Below are positions 1-8,079 of a DNA stretch of 64,000 bases, one piece after another. Location: the NCBI RefSeq assembly GCF_009932555.1, contig NZ_BLJO01000007.1:419522-483521 (forward strand), given 5' to 3'. Below the pieces are notes generated by a model. That model made no database searches. It was given only the letters and a program-made list of their open reading frames with translations, and was not told where the DNA came from. Source of the stretch: Steroidobacter agaridevorans. GTDB taxonomy: Bacteria; Pseudomonadota; Gammaproteobacteria; Steroidobacterales; Steroidobacteraceae. The translations under genes and the position numbers were made by a program. Position 1 is the first letter of the stretch. Every line of letters starts with the position of its first letter.

Positions 1-2046
1 GTTCGCCACGGCCTGGAACCTGAAATTCTCCCACAGCGTGAGCGCGCCGATGAAATTCAAGCCCTTCGACTCGGAGCCGTAATGCAGCTTCGCGCCGGTC
101 GGTGCGCCCAAGCGGTCCGTTTGCTGATACTGCAGGCCGGTGAACTCGCGATAGTACGCGCTGATGTCGGCATAGACGATTTCGTTCTGGAATTTGAAAC
201 CGACTTCATAGTTGCGCACGATCTGGATGGGCGGCGTGTTGCCGGTGGTGCTGCCGCGGATGCCGTTGTCGAAATCCGCGAAATGTCCGCCACGGTTCGC
301 GCGCACATACGACGACATCGTATCGGTGAAGCTGTAATTCGCGCCCACCGTCCACGAGGTGAAGTCCTCGTCGTAATCCGTGATCGCGAGCGTGCCGTTG
401 CACTGAGGCACGGCATTGTCATAGACCGTCAGCGGGTTGCCGTCGAGATTCCGATTGGTCAGATTGCAGACGCGGTTGGTGGCGTCCTGGTTCTCGTAGC
501 GCACCGACGCGTCCAGCAACCACTTGTCGATGCGCCAGGAATCGGACAGGTAGATCGCGTGATTGAACGCATGACCGCGTTGCGCGATGTTGAAACCGCC
601 ATAGTCCAGGAAGCCCTGCTCGTCGGTCAGTTGAAATGTCTGGCCGCCCGACACGTAACTCACCCTGATCGGCCGCGCATTCGGCTCATTCGTCATCAAC
701 ATGCCAAGGCCGCCCTGGCCCCATTCGTCATCCATCTCGTAGTAGGCCAGGTACACGCCCAAGGTCAGCGTGTTGTCCTGGAAAATTTCCTTGCTGAGGC
801 GGAAGTCGTTGTTGAGGTTCTGCAGTTCCTTGTGCACGAACCACCAGCCTTGATTGATGACATCCTGGGTGGGCGCAACCGCGCTGCCGTCGGAGAAGGT
901 CGCGGTCGCCGACCCCGCCGGCAGCTGAAAGCCGTCGAGCGTGGTGGGCACGGTGTACAGCTTGTCGGCCAGCAGGGAAGGATTGCTGCGCGAGAACAGC
1001 GCATTCGTATCCACGTCCCCGGCGTTGGCAAGGAACTTGTTGCTGATCGACCAGCCGTTGTCGAACTCGTGATCGTAGTTCGCGCCCACGAACCACATGT
1101 CCGCGCCGCGGCCATCCGCAAGATCGGCCGTCGTACCGCCGTTCGGATAGCCAGGCAGGCGCACGTGCCGGATCGCTTCACTGTAATAAGTGCCCGTGAG
1201 CGCATCGAAGCCCGGGTACTCGTGGAAGTTGTCGGTGCCGGTCTGGATCAACGGAATCGGCGTGATGAATTGATTCTTGTCGTTCAGATAGCGTGCAAAC
1301 AGAATCAGCTCGCCTTTGTCGAACTCGCGCTTCAAGGTCGCGGTGAGTTGTCCGCCTTCGTCGGCGGTGAATTCCGGATCGCGCACGCCATCCGAGGTTC
1401 GATAGAAACCGCCGAAGCTGCCGTACCACCCTTCGCCGACTTTGAAACCCGTGAAGCCATCGACACGCCAGAGATTCTCATCGCCATAGGTGAGCCCGAG
1501 GCTGCCGGAGGGCTCGTCGGTGCCAGTCTTCAACAGGAAGTTCGCGGTTGCGCCCATCTGGCCGCCGGCGAACACCACCGAAGGTCCGCCTTGCAGGATT
1601 TCCACGGCGCGTACCGTGTCGTCGAGACGGACGATACTGGTCGTTTCGAAGAACGACAGCGTCGGCATGCCATATAACGGCGAGCCCATCAGCAAGGTCG
1701 TGAAAAACGGCGCGTCGCCGCCGCTCGGAAAACCTGCGATCGCGATGTTCGCGCCGGTCTGGCCGCCGGAGCTTTCCGGCCACATGCCCGGTGAGATCTT
1801 CAACAGGTCCGCCGTGCTTTTTGGATTCGACTGGCGGATCTGATCCTCATTCGCGGTGACAATGTTGTAACTGGCTTCGAGTTTCTTCACGCCACCGAGC
1901 GCGCTACCTGTAACAACTACAGTCTCGAGACCGGAGGGCGGCGTTTCAGGCTCCGCGGGGGCCTGTTGTGCTTGAACCAGAACGGGCGTGAACGCCGTCA
2001 CCACGGTGATCCAACCGGCCCGTTGACGGTAGCAACTCATGCTCAT
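1..2046 (-). CDS. TonB-dependent outer-membrane receptor (C-terminus cut by window edge)
   Basis: This is the first 682 codons of an outer-membrane receptor that imports large or scarce substrates using TonB energy. A signal peptide covers about residues 1-28 and ends in VLVQAQ. A TonB-box-like ETVVVTG follows, then a plug domain (about 40-170) with the usual SNPKSTADLLKISPG and VEILQGGPSVVFAG stretches, then beta-barrel sequence rich in aromatic alternation to the edge. ATG at 2046 is preferred because a GGGGGGA ribosome site lies just upstream; a second ATG at 2040 is possible. The final strands and C-terminal aromatic residue lie outside the window. It follows the histidine kinase gene on the same strand, and the gap holds three inverted repeats. 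The substrate is unknown. Confidence 0.9.
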   Translation of the reverse strand, partial: MSMSCYRQRAGWITVVTAFTPVLVQAQQAPAEPETPPSGLETVVVTGSALGGVKKLEASYNIVTANEDQIRQSNPKSTADLLKISPGMWPESSGGQTGANIAIAGFPSGGDAPFFTTLLMGSPLYGMPTLSFFETTSIVRLDDTVRAVEILQGGPSVVFAGGQMGATANFLLKTGTDEPSGSLGLTYGDENLWRVDGFTGFKVGEGWYGSFGGFYRTSDGVRDPEFTADEGGQLTATLKREFDKGELILFARYLNDKNQFITPIPLIQTGTDNFHEYPGFDALTGTYYSEAIRHVRLPGYPNGGTTADLADGRGADMWFVGANYDHEFDNGWSISNKFLANAGDVDTNALFSRSNPSLLADKLYTVPTTLDGFQLPAGSATATFSDGSAVAPTQDVINQGWWFVHKELQNLNNDFRLSKEIFQDNTLTLGVYLAYYEMDDEWGQGGLGMLMTNEPNARPIRVSYVSGGQTFQLTDEQGFLDYGGFNIAQRGHAFNHAIYLSDSWRIDKWLLDASVRYENQDATNRVCNLTNRNLDGNPLTVYDNAVPQCNGTLAITDYDEDFTSWTVGANYSFTDTMSSYVRANRGGHFADFDNGIRGSTTGNTPPIQIVRNYEVGFKFQNEIVYADISAYYREFTGLQYQQTDRLGAPTGAKLHYGSESKGLNFIGALTLWENFRFQAVAN

Positions 2047-2100
2047 GATTCCCCCCTTCGATGCGCGTATGTAGCGGCGGCGATACGTGTAAACGAGTGA

Positions 2101-2159
2101 TTGACAATGTGGTTTTGTCTATCACCAACAAAAGTCGTTGGAAATAGCGTTGTCAACGC
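2101..2159. promoter_or_regulatory. Cluster of three inverted repeats upstream of the receptor
   Basis: Three perfect inverted repeats lie between the kinase gene and the receptor start: GACAA-N7-TTGTC at 2103-2119, CCAAC-N7-GTTGG at 2125-2141, and GCGTT-GTC-AACGC at 2147-2159. Their centres are 22 and 20 bp apart, so they would face the same side of the helix. The first shares its arms and spacing with the repeat at 24914-24930. They are read here as repressor or activator operators for the receptor at 2046. The regulator is unknown. The third repeat could instead be a weak hairpin at the end of the kinase transcript. Confidence 0.5.
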
Positions 2160-2170
2160 ACTACGAATGA

Positions 2171-4462
2171 CTACGCGCCAGAGGCAGTCGCGGTTTCCGT
2201 GGCGTCGGCCAGTTTCAAACTCACCGAGAACGTAGCGCCGGCGCCGGGCGTGGCTTCCGCCCACACTTCTCCTTCCATTCGTTGCACGGCCTTGCGGACC
2301 AGCGCCAGACCGATGCCGGTGCCTTCATAGCCGGAGGCATGCAGCCGATTGAAGATCTCGAAGATCTTGTCGCGATAGGCGACGTCGAAGCCGATGCCGT
2401 TGTCGCGCACCTTCAGCAGATAACGGCCGTACTCGACGCTCGATTCGATGCCGATGCGCGGCTGCCCGGTCTGGCGGGAAAACTTCAGCGCGTTCTCGAT
2501 CAGATTGCTGAGCGCGATCCGCAGTCCTTCGCTATCCGCCAGGACCGGCCTGGGGTCGAGCTCGATATGAATTTGCGCGCCGGCCTCTCTGATTTCCTCC
2601 TTCATCGAGTCGAGCAGCGCTCGGACGAAAGACTGACAATCGATGGGCTGCAAGCGCTGCTCGCGATGCTCGAGTCGCGAGTAGTCGAGCAGATCGTCGA
2701 TCAATGCGGACATGCGCATCGAGCCCTGACGGGCGCGCTCGATGTAACTTCGCTCGGTATCGCTCAACGTGGTCGACGCGCTCTCTGCCAGCAGCGCACA
2801 GAATCCGTTGATCGCCCGCAGCGGCGCTTTCAAGTCGTGCGCTACTGCGTGAGCGAAATTGCGCGACTCACGATATGCATCGGACAGCTCGCGGGTGCGC
2901 TGGGCTACGCGAGATTCGAGCTTATCGGCAAGCTCGCGGTAGCGGCGCTCGCTGTCGCGCAACGATTGCTCCAGCTCCTTGAAGGGAGTGATATCGACCA
3001 GCGAGCCCATGATGCGCACCGGCCGTCCTTGCGCATCCAACAACGCCGAGCCCTTCGACAGCACCCAGCGATACGAGCCGTCGCGATGGCGCAAGCGATG
3101 TTCCATGACCAGCTCGCTTTCCGGATGGCGCATGAATTCGTCAATGATGGCCCTGACGCGGGCAGCGTCGGCCGGGTGCACCCGGTTGCTCCACGAGTCG
3201 AAGGTATTCGGCAGCTCCTCGTCGGCATAGCCGAGCTGCCGCTTCCATTGAGGCGAGTAGCGCACTACGTTCGAAGACGTCTCCCACTCCCAAAGCCCGA
3301 CGCTGCCGGCGAGCGCCGTCACGTCGATCACACGCTCGAGCTCACTGCGTTGACTGTCGACGGCCTGCAGCCGCTCATGGGCGCGCGTCAACGCGTTCGC
3401 CGAGTTGTCGAGAGCGGCTCGCAGTTGCTGTCCTCGCCAATACAGCCAGCCCTCGCGCGAGGCCAGGACGATCGCAAAGCCAATGAGCACGATCGTGCGC
3501 CAATAGACCGAGCGTGCCGTTGTTTCTGCCGAAAACCAGGTAGCGGAAATGGCCACACAAAACAGCAGGAACGACGGCACCAGCGCTTCCACCCAGCCCT
3601 GGCTCTGCCGGACGGGCAGCGACTCGACGCGGCCGTGCGCCTGGGCCGTCACTTGCGCCTCCGCGCCCCACTGATGAAGCGCGAATGCGAGCATCCAGCC
3701 GACATTGAAAAGGCTGGTCGTGGCGTAGCTGTCGCCGATGAGCTCGCGGGTGTACAACATTCCCGTGATCGTCTGCACGCCGAGCGACAGCGTTACCAGC
3801 CCGTAGGCCAGCAATCGATCGCCCCATCGATACGACCACAGAAAATACACGGCCACGATGAAGGCGATGGCGATCGTGCCGTTTTCGACGGCGACGATCA
3901 CCACGCTCTGCAGGGAGCGCGGCATCTCCTCGAGCGGCCGCGCCAGCGTGGTGACCAGAACCGATGCGAGGCTGCACAGAATCAGGCCGAGATTCGCCAC
4001 GCGCAGCCAGGTCATCCGCCGCTCCTCCTGCGTAGCCCGCAGGACGAACAGCCCGACCAGCATCATCGGGCCGAACAACAGATAGCCGACATCGGCGTAA
4101 CTTGGAAAGGGCGCCGGAACGCCGAGATAGATCTCGAAAAAATCCCAGATGAGCTGGCCGATCGCCCAGGTCCCGCAGGCGAACGCGAAAATCAGCCATG
4201 CGACCCGATCGCGCCCGTGCAGAGCCAGCGCTGCTCGGAAACTGCTGATCGTCGCCAGCAGGGAGGCGAGCGTCCAGGCGACGTCGTTAACAATTGTTGT
4301 TGTTTTGTAGTCGAGCCAGCCGCTCGAGATCAGAACTGCGTGCAATGTCAGGGCAACAGCCCAGATTTTCACGAGCGGCCTGACACCCTTGGAGCTGCTG
4401 TCGTGTTCTATCGGGCCCGACGCGGCGGCCACGTCGGCAAACTTGCCCTCACCCGCTACCAT
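2171..4462 (-). CDS. Membrane PAS-domain sensor histidine kinase (orphan)
   Basis: The protein has about 763 residues. The N-terminal third holds roughly eight to nine hydrophobic segments (about residues 30-340), forming an uncharacterised membrane sensor. A short linker leads to a PAS/PAC domain (about 380-495, with a HPADAARVRAIIDEF stretch). The HisKA domain carries the phospho-acceptor His near residue 542 in FAHAVAHDLKAPLR, typical of phytochrome-type kinases. The HATPase domain has the N box NLIENALKFS, G1 DNGIGF and G2 GTGIGLALV, so it looks catalytically complete. No receiver domain or response-regulator gene is nearby. ATG at 4462 is chosen; an in-frame TTG at 4477 is equally possible because both have only weak GAAG sites upstream. 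It lies downstream of an exported HbpS-like gene on the same strand. Confidence 0.88.
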   Translation of the reverse strand: MVAGEGKFADVAAASGPIEHDSSSKGVRPLVKIWAVALTLHAVLISSGWLDYKTTTIVNDVAWTLASLLATISSFRAALALHGRDRVAWLIFAFACGTWAIGQLIWDFFEIYLGVPAPFPSYADVGYLLFGPMMLVGLFVLRATQEERRMTWLRVANLGLILCSLASVLVTTLARPLEEMPRSLQSVVIVAVENGTIAIAFIVAVYFLWSYRWGDRLLAYGLVTLSLGVQTITGMLYTRELIGDSYATTSLFNVGWMLAFALHQWGAEAQVTAQAHGRVESLPVRQSQGWVEALVPSFLLFCVAISATWFSAETTARSVYWRTIVLIGFAIVLASREGWLYWRGQQLRAALDNSANALTRAHERLQAVDSQRSELERVIDVTALAGSVGLWEWETSSNVVRYSPQWKRQLGYADEELPNTFDSWSNRVHPADAARVRAIIDEFMRHPESELVMEHRLRHRDGSYRWVLSKGSALLDAQGRPVRIMGSLVDITPFKELEQSLRDSERRYRELADKLESRVAQRTRELSDAYRESRNFAHAVAHDLKAPLRAINGFCALLAESASTTLSDTERSYIERARQGSMRMSALIDDLLDYSRLEHREQRLQPIDCQSFVRALLDSMKEEIREAGAQIHIELDPRPVLADSEGLRIALSNLIENALKFSRQTGQPRIGIESSVEYGRYLLKVRDNGIGFDVAYRDKIFEIFNRLHASGYEGTGIGLALVRKAVQRMEGEVWAEATPGAGATFSVSLKLADATETATASGA

Positions 4463-4497
4463 CGAAAATAACTTCAACGAATGGCTTCAAGAGTAAC

Positions 4498-4576
4498 CGT
4501 CACGCCCGCTTCGGGTTCCCTGGCCCGCTCTCGATATGCACCGTGCTGCGAAGCAGCGTGACGGGCGAAGTCGCCC
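4498..4576. repeat. Large imperfect stem-loop with nested hairpins
   Basis: Bases 4498-4513 pair with 4549-4563 over about 14 bp (CGTCACGC/GCGTGACG, then GCTTCG/CGAAGC, with a small internal bulge), leaving a 35-base loop. Smaller hairpins overlap these arms: CCCG-CTT-CGGG at 4505-4515, GCTGC-GAA-GCAGC at 4545-4557 and GGGCGA-AG-TCGCCC at 4563-4576. There is no U-tract, so it is not a classic intrinsic terminator. It occupies the gap between the HbpS-like gene and the kinase gene. It may attenuate transcription, protect mRNA, or be a REP-type palindromic element. Confidence 0.5.
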
Positions 4577-4590
4577 GCCACGCGCCGCTC

Positions 4591-5385
4591 TTACTGAGCT
4601 TCTTCAGGCTCCTGGATCGGCGGCAGGTTCGCGCTGATGTCCGACACCTTGTCCTCACCGGCGATGGCGCAGATCGGGTGCGAGAAATCGTTCGCGAGGC
4701 TGGGATCCGTCACCTCGCCGATGTAGTTGATGTTGTCGTCGCCCTGCGCACTGACGCCGCCCGGCACGAAATCCAGATTCAATGCGTGCCGCGTTCGCCA
4801 CGCGATGTTGTGATCGGCGCACGAAGTGTCGCCGCTCACGCCGATCGCACCGATCAGCTGCTGATTTTCGTCGTAGAGCGCGAGGCCGCCGCCGAACACA
4901 TTCACGCCGCCGATGCGTGAGCCGACCATCGGATCGTTCGACTGACCGAAGCGAGACGCGTTGCCTTGATAGGCGACCTGCGTATCGACGGGATTGCTGT
5001 GCTGTAGGCCATACAGCGAACCGCCGGGCTGCACCGCTGCATACAGATTCGCAGTGGACAGCGCCAGTGTCGGCAGGCTGAAGGCGTTCGCTGTGTTTGC
5101 TTTCTGCGCGGAGATGACTCTGCTGCCGGGCCACTGCGCGCCGCGATCGTCGCCGGTGAACGCGACCGCGCACACGATGCCATCCCGGTTGACGACCGAG
5201 CCCCACATGTCGAGGTTGAAACCGCCATTGGCTTGCTCGCGCGCCGCCGTTAATGCCGTTTTCAACTGGGAATACGATGGCAACGCCGCACAGCTGCTGC
5301 CCTGTCCTTCGCCCTGTGCGGCCGCCGTCGCCGAAACCACCGTCAACGCGGTTATGCACGACGTCCGTAGAAGAATCGTGTTCAT
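4591..5385 (-). CDS. Exported GlcG/HbpS-like haem-binding domain protein
   Basis: This 264-residue protein has a clear signal peptide (about 1-23, ending ATAAAQ) and an AGGAG site before the ATG. The body matches the GlcG/HbpS (Haem_degrading, formerly DUF336) fold by pattern: an early helix (LKTALTAAREQANG), a VVNRDGIVCAV strand, the SRVISAQKANTANAFSLPT stretch, a long insert, then GGGLALYDENQQLIGAIGVSG. It is about twice the length of the minimal family domain, with extra central and C-terminal sequence and a Cys near the C-terminus. Family members bind haem or small acids, and in Streptomyces HbpS modulates a sensor kinase. The next gene on the strand is a membrane sensor kinase, which suggests but does not prove an accessory-sensor role. 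Confidence 0.78.
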   Translation of the reverse strand: MNTILLRTSCITALTVVSATAAAQGEGQGSSCAALPSYSQLKTALTAAREQANGGFNLDMWGSVVNRDGIVCAVAFTGDDRGAQWPGSRVISAQKANTANAFSLPTLALSTANLYAAVQPGGSLYGLQHSNPVDTQVAYQGNASRFGQSNDPMVGSRIGGVNVFGGGLALYDENQQLIGAIGVSGDTSCADHNIAWRTRHALNLDFVPGGVSAQGDDNINYIGEVTDPSLANDFSHPICAIAGEDKVSDISANLPPIQEPEEAQ

Positions 5386-5578
5386 GAGCAGGCTCCTGTT
5401 GTTTGCTGCGGAGTGATTGACGATCGATCACGCAGAAAGGACGTGAGCGGCGTTGCTGCTACACTCCGGGTAATCCTGCTGACAAACTCCAAAGGTGCGC
5501 CCTGCACAAGAACTGAGCGGGCCGAAGACATCACGCTCGGCGATGACCAGCGCGTCTTATACGCCTGGCGCTCGCAAC

Positions 5579-5616
5579 AAAACAAACGGCAGTCGACTCA
5601 CAGCGCCGCTTGTTTT
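5579..5616 (-). terminator. Probable intrinsic terminator after the isoaspartate methyltransferase gene
   Basis: On the minus strand, AAAACAAGCGGC pairs with GCCGTTTGTTTT (12 pairs, one mismatch) across a 14-base loop, and the 3' arm runs on into a T-rich stretch ending TTTGTTTTGTT. It begins 26 bases after the stop codon of the gene ending at 5643. The rest of the 5386-5642 gap shows no convincing gene. Confidence 0.55.
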
Positions 5617-5642
5617 CCAAGTAAACCGGGAAGATGTTGAGC

Positions 5643-6362
5643 CTAGTCCGGCCGTCTTCGCAGCGGCACGAAACGCACCGGCGCCACGACGGTCGAGGTG
5701 ACTTTGCCGGCCGCATTCTTTTCCAACACGCGCAGCTGTTGTGTGGCGGCGATCGGTCCGACCGGCACGACCATGCGGCCGCCGGGCTTGAGTTGTTCGA
5801 TCAGCGGCTGCGGTATGTGATCGGGTGCCGCCGTGATGATGATGACGTCGAACGGCGCGTACTCCGGCCAACCCGCATAGCCGTCGCCGGCTCGAACAGT
5901 CACGTTGTTGTAGCCGAGCTTCTGCAGAACTTCGCTGGCCCGTTGCGCGAGCGTGCTTTCGATCTCGATGGAATAAACGTGCTCGACGATCTCCGCGAGC
6001 ACCGCCGCTTGATAGCCCGATCCCGTGCCGACTTCGAGCACGCGATGATTCCCGGCAGGCCGCGCCAGTTCGGTCATCAACGCCACGATGTAGGGCTGAG
6101 AGATCGTCTGGCCTTCGCCGATGGGCAGCGGCGTGTCGTGATAGGCCGAGCGCTTCTCGCTGTCCGGCACGAACTCATGCCGGGGTACTTTGCGCATCGC
6201 TGCGAGCACACGCTCATCGCTAACACCGCGTTCCGCGATTTGCCGACTCACCATCCGGGCCCGGGCGGACGCATAGTCGTCCGAACCCGCGCCAGCGGCG
6301 CCAGCCTCGGGAGCACAGAGCAAAGAGAACATGATGGCTCGAGAGAGCAGGCCACGGGGCAT
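5643..6362 (-). CDS. pcm: Protein-L-isoaspartate O-methyltransferase, exported form
   Basis: The protein transfers a methyl group from S-adenosylmethionine to L-isoaspartyl residues of aged proteins, starting their repair. The SAM-binding motif VLEVGTGSGYQAAVLAE is intact, preceded by the family stretch ISQPYIVALMTEL and followed by the acidic end of strand 2 (VYSIEIE) and LKPGGRMVVPVG. Length (about 239 residues) fits the family. The chosen start at 6362 gives a hydrophobic leader (SRAIMFSLLCAPEAGAAGA), suggesting a periplasmic enzyme; an upstream in-frame start at 6413 would hide this leader. It sits alone between the haem-binding gene and the FAD-oxidoreductase operon and is followed by a probable terminator. 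Confidence 0.9.
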   Translation of the reverse strand: MPRGLLSRAIMFSLLCAPEAGAAGAGSDDYASARARMVSRQIAERGVSDERVLAAMRKVPRHEFVPDSEKRSAYHDTPLPIGEGQTISQPYIVALMTELARPAGNHRVLEVGTGSGYQAAVLAEIVEHVYSIEIESTLAQRASEVLQKLGYNNVTVRAGDGYAGWPEYAPFDVIIITAAPDHIPQPLIEQLKPGGRMVVPVGPIAATQQLRVLEKNAAGKVTSTVVAPVRFVPLRRRPD

Positions 6363-6432
6363 GTGCGTGCACCTCCAGAGCCGATCATATCGACCTCGGC
6401 GGCCAGCAGACACCCGCCAAATTCGGACAACG

Positions 6433-8079
6433 CTAGCGTGACGGCGCTGGCACGTATTTGCCGCCGACCGGATCGATCAGCTGGCCTCGATCGCGCAGGC
6501 GCGCCGCCAGCTTTTCATAGGAGACATCCTGCACGCGGACGCCCTGCTCGATCGCCAGCACTGCCGCCTCGCCCACGGATTGACCCAGGATCATGAAGAC
6601 CGGCTCCATGCGGATCGAGCCATAGGCAATGTGAGAAGCGGACACGGCGACCGGCACGAACAGATTGGTCGACTCGGCCGCTCGCGGCACGATCGCGTCG
6701 TAGCTGATCTCGTAGGTGCGATCGAGATGGATCTGCACATCGCCTTCGTTGCGGGCGAAGCCGTCCGCGTTCACGTAGCGCTGCACGTTGTGCGAATCCA
6801 TCGTGTACGAGCCGAGCCCGACGGAACGCGGCGTCGGCAGTTGACCCTCGAGATGCCGCTCGGTCATGACGAAGTCGGACACCATGCGTCGTGCTTCCCG
6901 CACATACATTTCACGCGGCCAATGACCGTTGTCGACGAACTCGTCGGCGCACAGTCCCCACTCCGACATCGACTGGCGCACATCGGTGGGCACGCGTGGA
7001 TCGTTCTGCATGAACCAGATCAAGCCGGACTGATAGTTCTTGTGCGCCTCGAAGATCTGGCGGCGTCGTTCGTAGCCGGCCGTCGGATAATCGTAATTGC
7101 CACCGATGAAATCGGTCGAGATCGCGCCGTAGTTGTTTACGTCGGTCTTGTTGTTCGGGATGGGATCGAACTTGCGGAACTTGTGTCGCCAGCCGGCATC
7201 GAGATAGCGCCCCAGCAGTTCATACGTCCAGGGATCGTAGTCCGCCGGCTTCGGCACGGGCGCGCGGTTCGCCGGATCCTTCGTCATGCACAGCCGGAAG
7301 TTATACGCCTGAATGCGTTTGTCGCCTGCGCCCTGCTCACCCGGCGGACCCGGCTCGACCAGAGGCACGAGGCCACTGGAGCGATCGCCAGGCTTCACGT
7401 ACGGATCGATGTCGATCTCGAAGTTGTGTTGCTCGGCGTTGGCGGTCTGCACGCCGTTGTAATCCTCGCCATACATGGCGTTGCCTTCGCGGCCGGTCGT
7501 GAAGCTCACGCCAGCCATCGCCATCAAATCGCCCTCGTAGGTGGCATCGACGAACACGCGGCCGGTGTAGCGCGCGCCGTCGAGCATTTGGATAGAGACG
7601 ATCTGCTGGTCGCGCTTTTCAACAGCAGAGGAATCGAGACGCAGCTTTGCGTTGAACACGGGCTCGATGCCCGCGTCCTTCAGCCATCGCAAATAGATCG
7701 TCTCGGCGACGTGCGGCTCGAACACCCACATCGCATCTTCCTCGCCTTCGGTTTTGGATTGCGAGGTTGCGATACCTTTGAAGCCCACGGCTTGGTAGTG
7801 CGTTTTGACGTCTTGATAGAAACGTCGCGCCATGCCGCCAATCGCAGCGTGATTTCCCGTGTCGGCCCACCCGAGCCCGTTGGTCGTCATCCCGCCGACG
7901 TGCCGCTCGGGGCACAGCAAGACAACACTGCGATCACGCGACTTGGCGGTGATTGCGGCAGTGAGGCCGGCGGGTGTGCAGCCGTAGATGACGAGGTCGG
8001 CGACTTTCGCATCGCCTTGCCGTGCCGAACCCGTGCAACCTGCAACGAGGCCGAGTGCCAATACAGCGAGCGTGCGCAT
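6433..8079 (-). CDS. FAD-dependent oxidoreductase lipoprotein
   Basis: This 548-residue protein has a lipoprotein signal (MRTLAVLALGLVAGC, Cys at 15), so it is probably anchored in the periplasm. The FAD-oxidoreductase (FAD_oxidored, PF12831-type) fold starts with a dinucleotide-binding region, LVIYGCTPAGLTAAITA, in which the usual second glycine is replaced (GCTPAG). A VGGMTTNGLGWAD stretch typical of the family follows, and a closing FAD-contact region, MILGQSVGEAAVLA, lies near the C-terminus. Homologues often sit in carbohydrate-utilisation loci and some are annotated as xanthan-lyase-like, but no specific reaction can be assigned. Its start codon overlaps the stop of the receptor gene upstream, so the two are translationally coupled and probably act on the same substrate. 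Confidence 0.85.
   Translation of the reverse strand: MRTLAVLALGLVAGCTGSARQGDAKVADLVIYGCTPAGLTAAITAKSRDRSVVLLCPERHVGGMTTNGLGWADTGNHAAIGGMARRFYQDVKTHYQAVGFKGIATSQSKTEGEEDAMWVFEPHVAETIYLRWLKDAGIEPVFNAKLRLDSSAVEKRDQQIVSIQMLDGARYTGRVFVDATYEGDLMAMAGVSFTTGREGNAMYGEDYNGVQTANAEQHNFEIDIDPYVKPGDRSSGLVPLVEPGPPGEQGAGDKRIQAYNFRLCMTKDPANRAPVPKPADYDPWTYELLGRYLDAGWRHKFRKFDPIPNNKTDVNNYGAISTDFIGGNYDYPTAGYERRRQIFEAHKNYQSGLIWFMQNDPRVPTDVRQSMSEWGLCADEFVDNGHWPREMYVREARRMVSDFVMTERHLEGQLPTPRSVGLGSYTMDSHNVQRYVNADGFARNEGDVQIHLDRTYEISYDAIVPRAAESTNLFVPVAVSASHIAYGSIRMEPVFMILGQSVGEAAVLAIEQGVRVQDVSYEKLAARLRDRGQLIDPVGGKYVPAPSR

Noticed and set aside
82..1677. Long plus-strand reading frame (531 codons) opposite the first receptor
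   Set aside because: It is antisense to a clear receptor, rich in Arg/Val/Ala/Ile with no domain, and typical of GC-rich shadow frames.
2282..4471. 729-codon plus-strand frame opposite the histidine kinase
   Set aside because: The kinase motifs on the minus strand are complete; this frame has biased Arg/Gln/His composition and no recognisable feature.
5382..5701. Short frames on both strands between the haem-binding gene and pcm
   Set aside because: No ribosome sites, no conserved-looking sequence, and the region contains a terminator-like hairpin.
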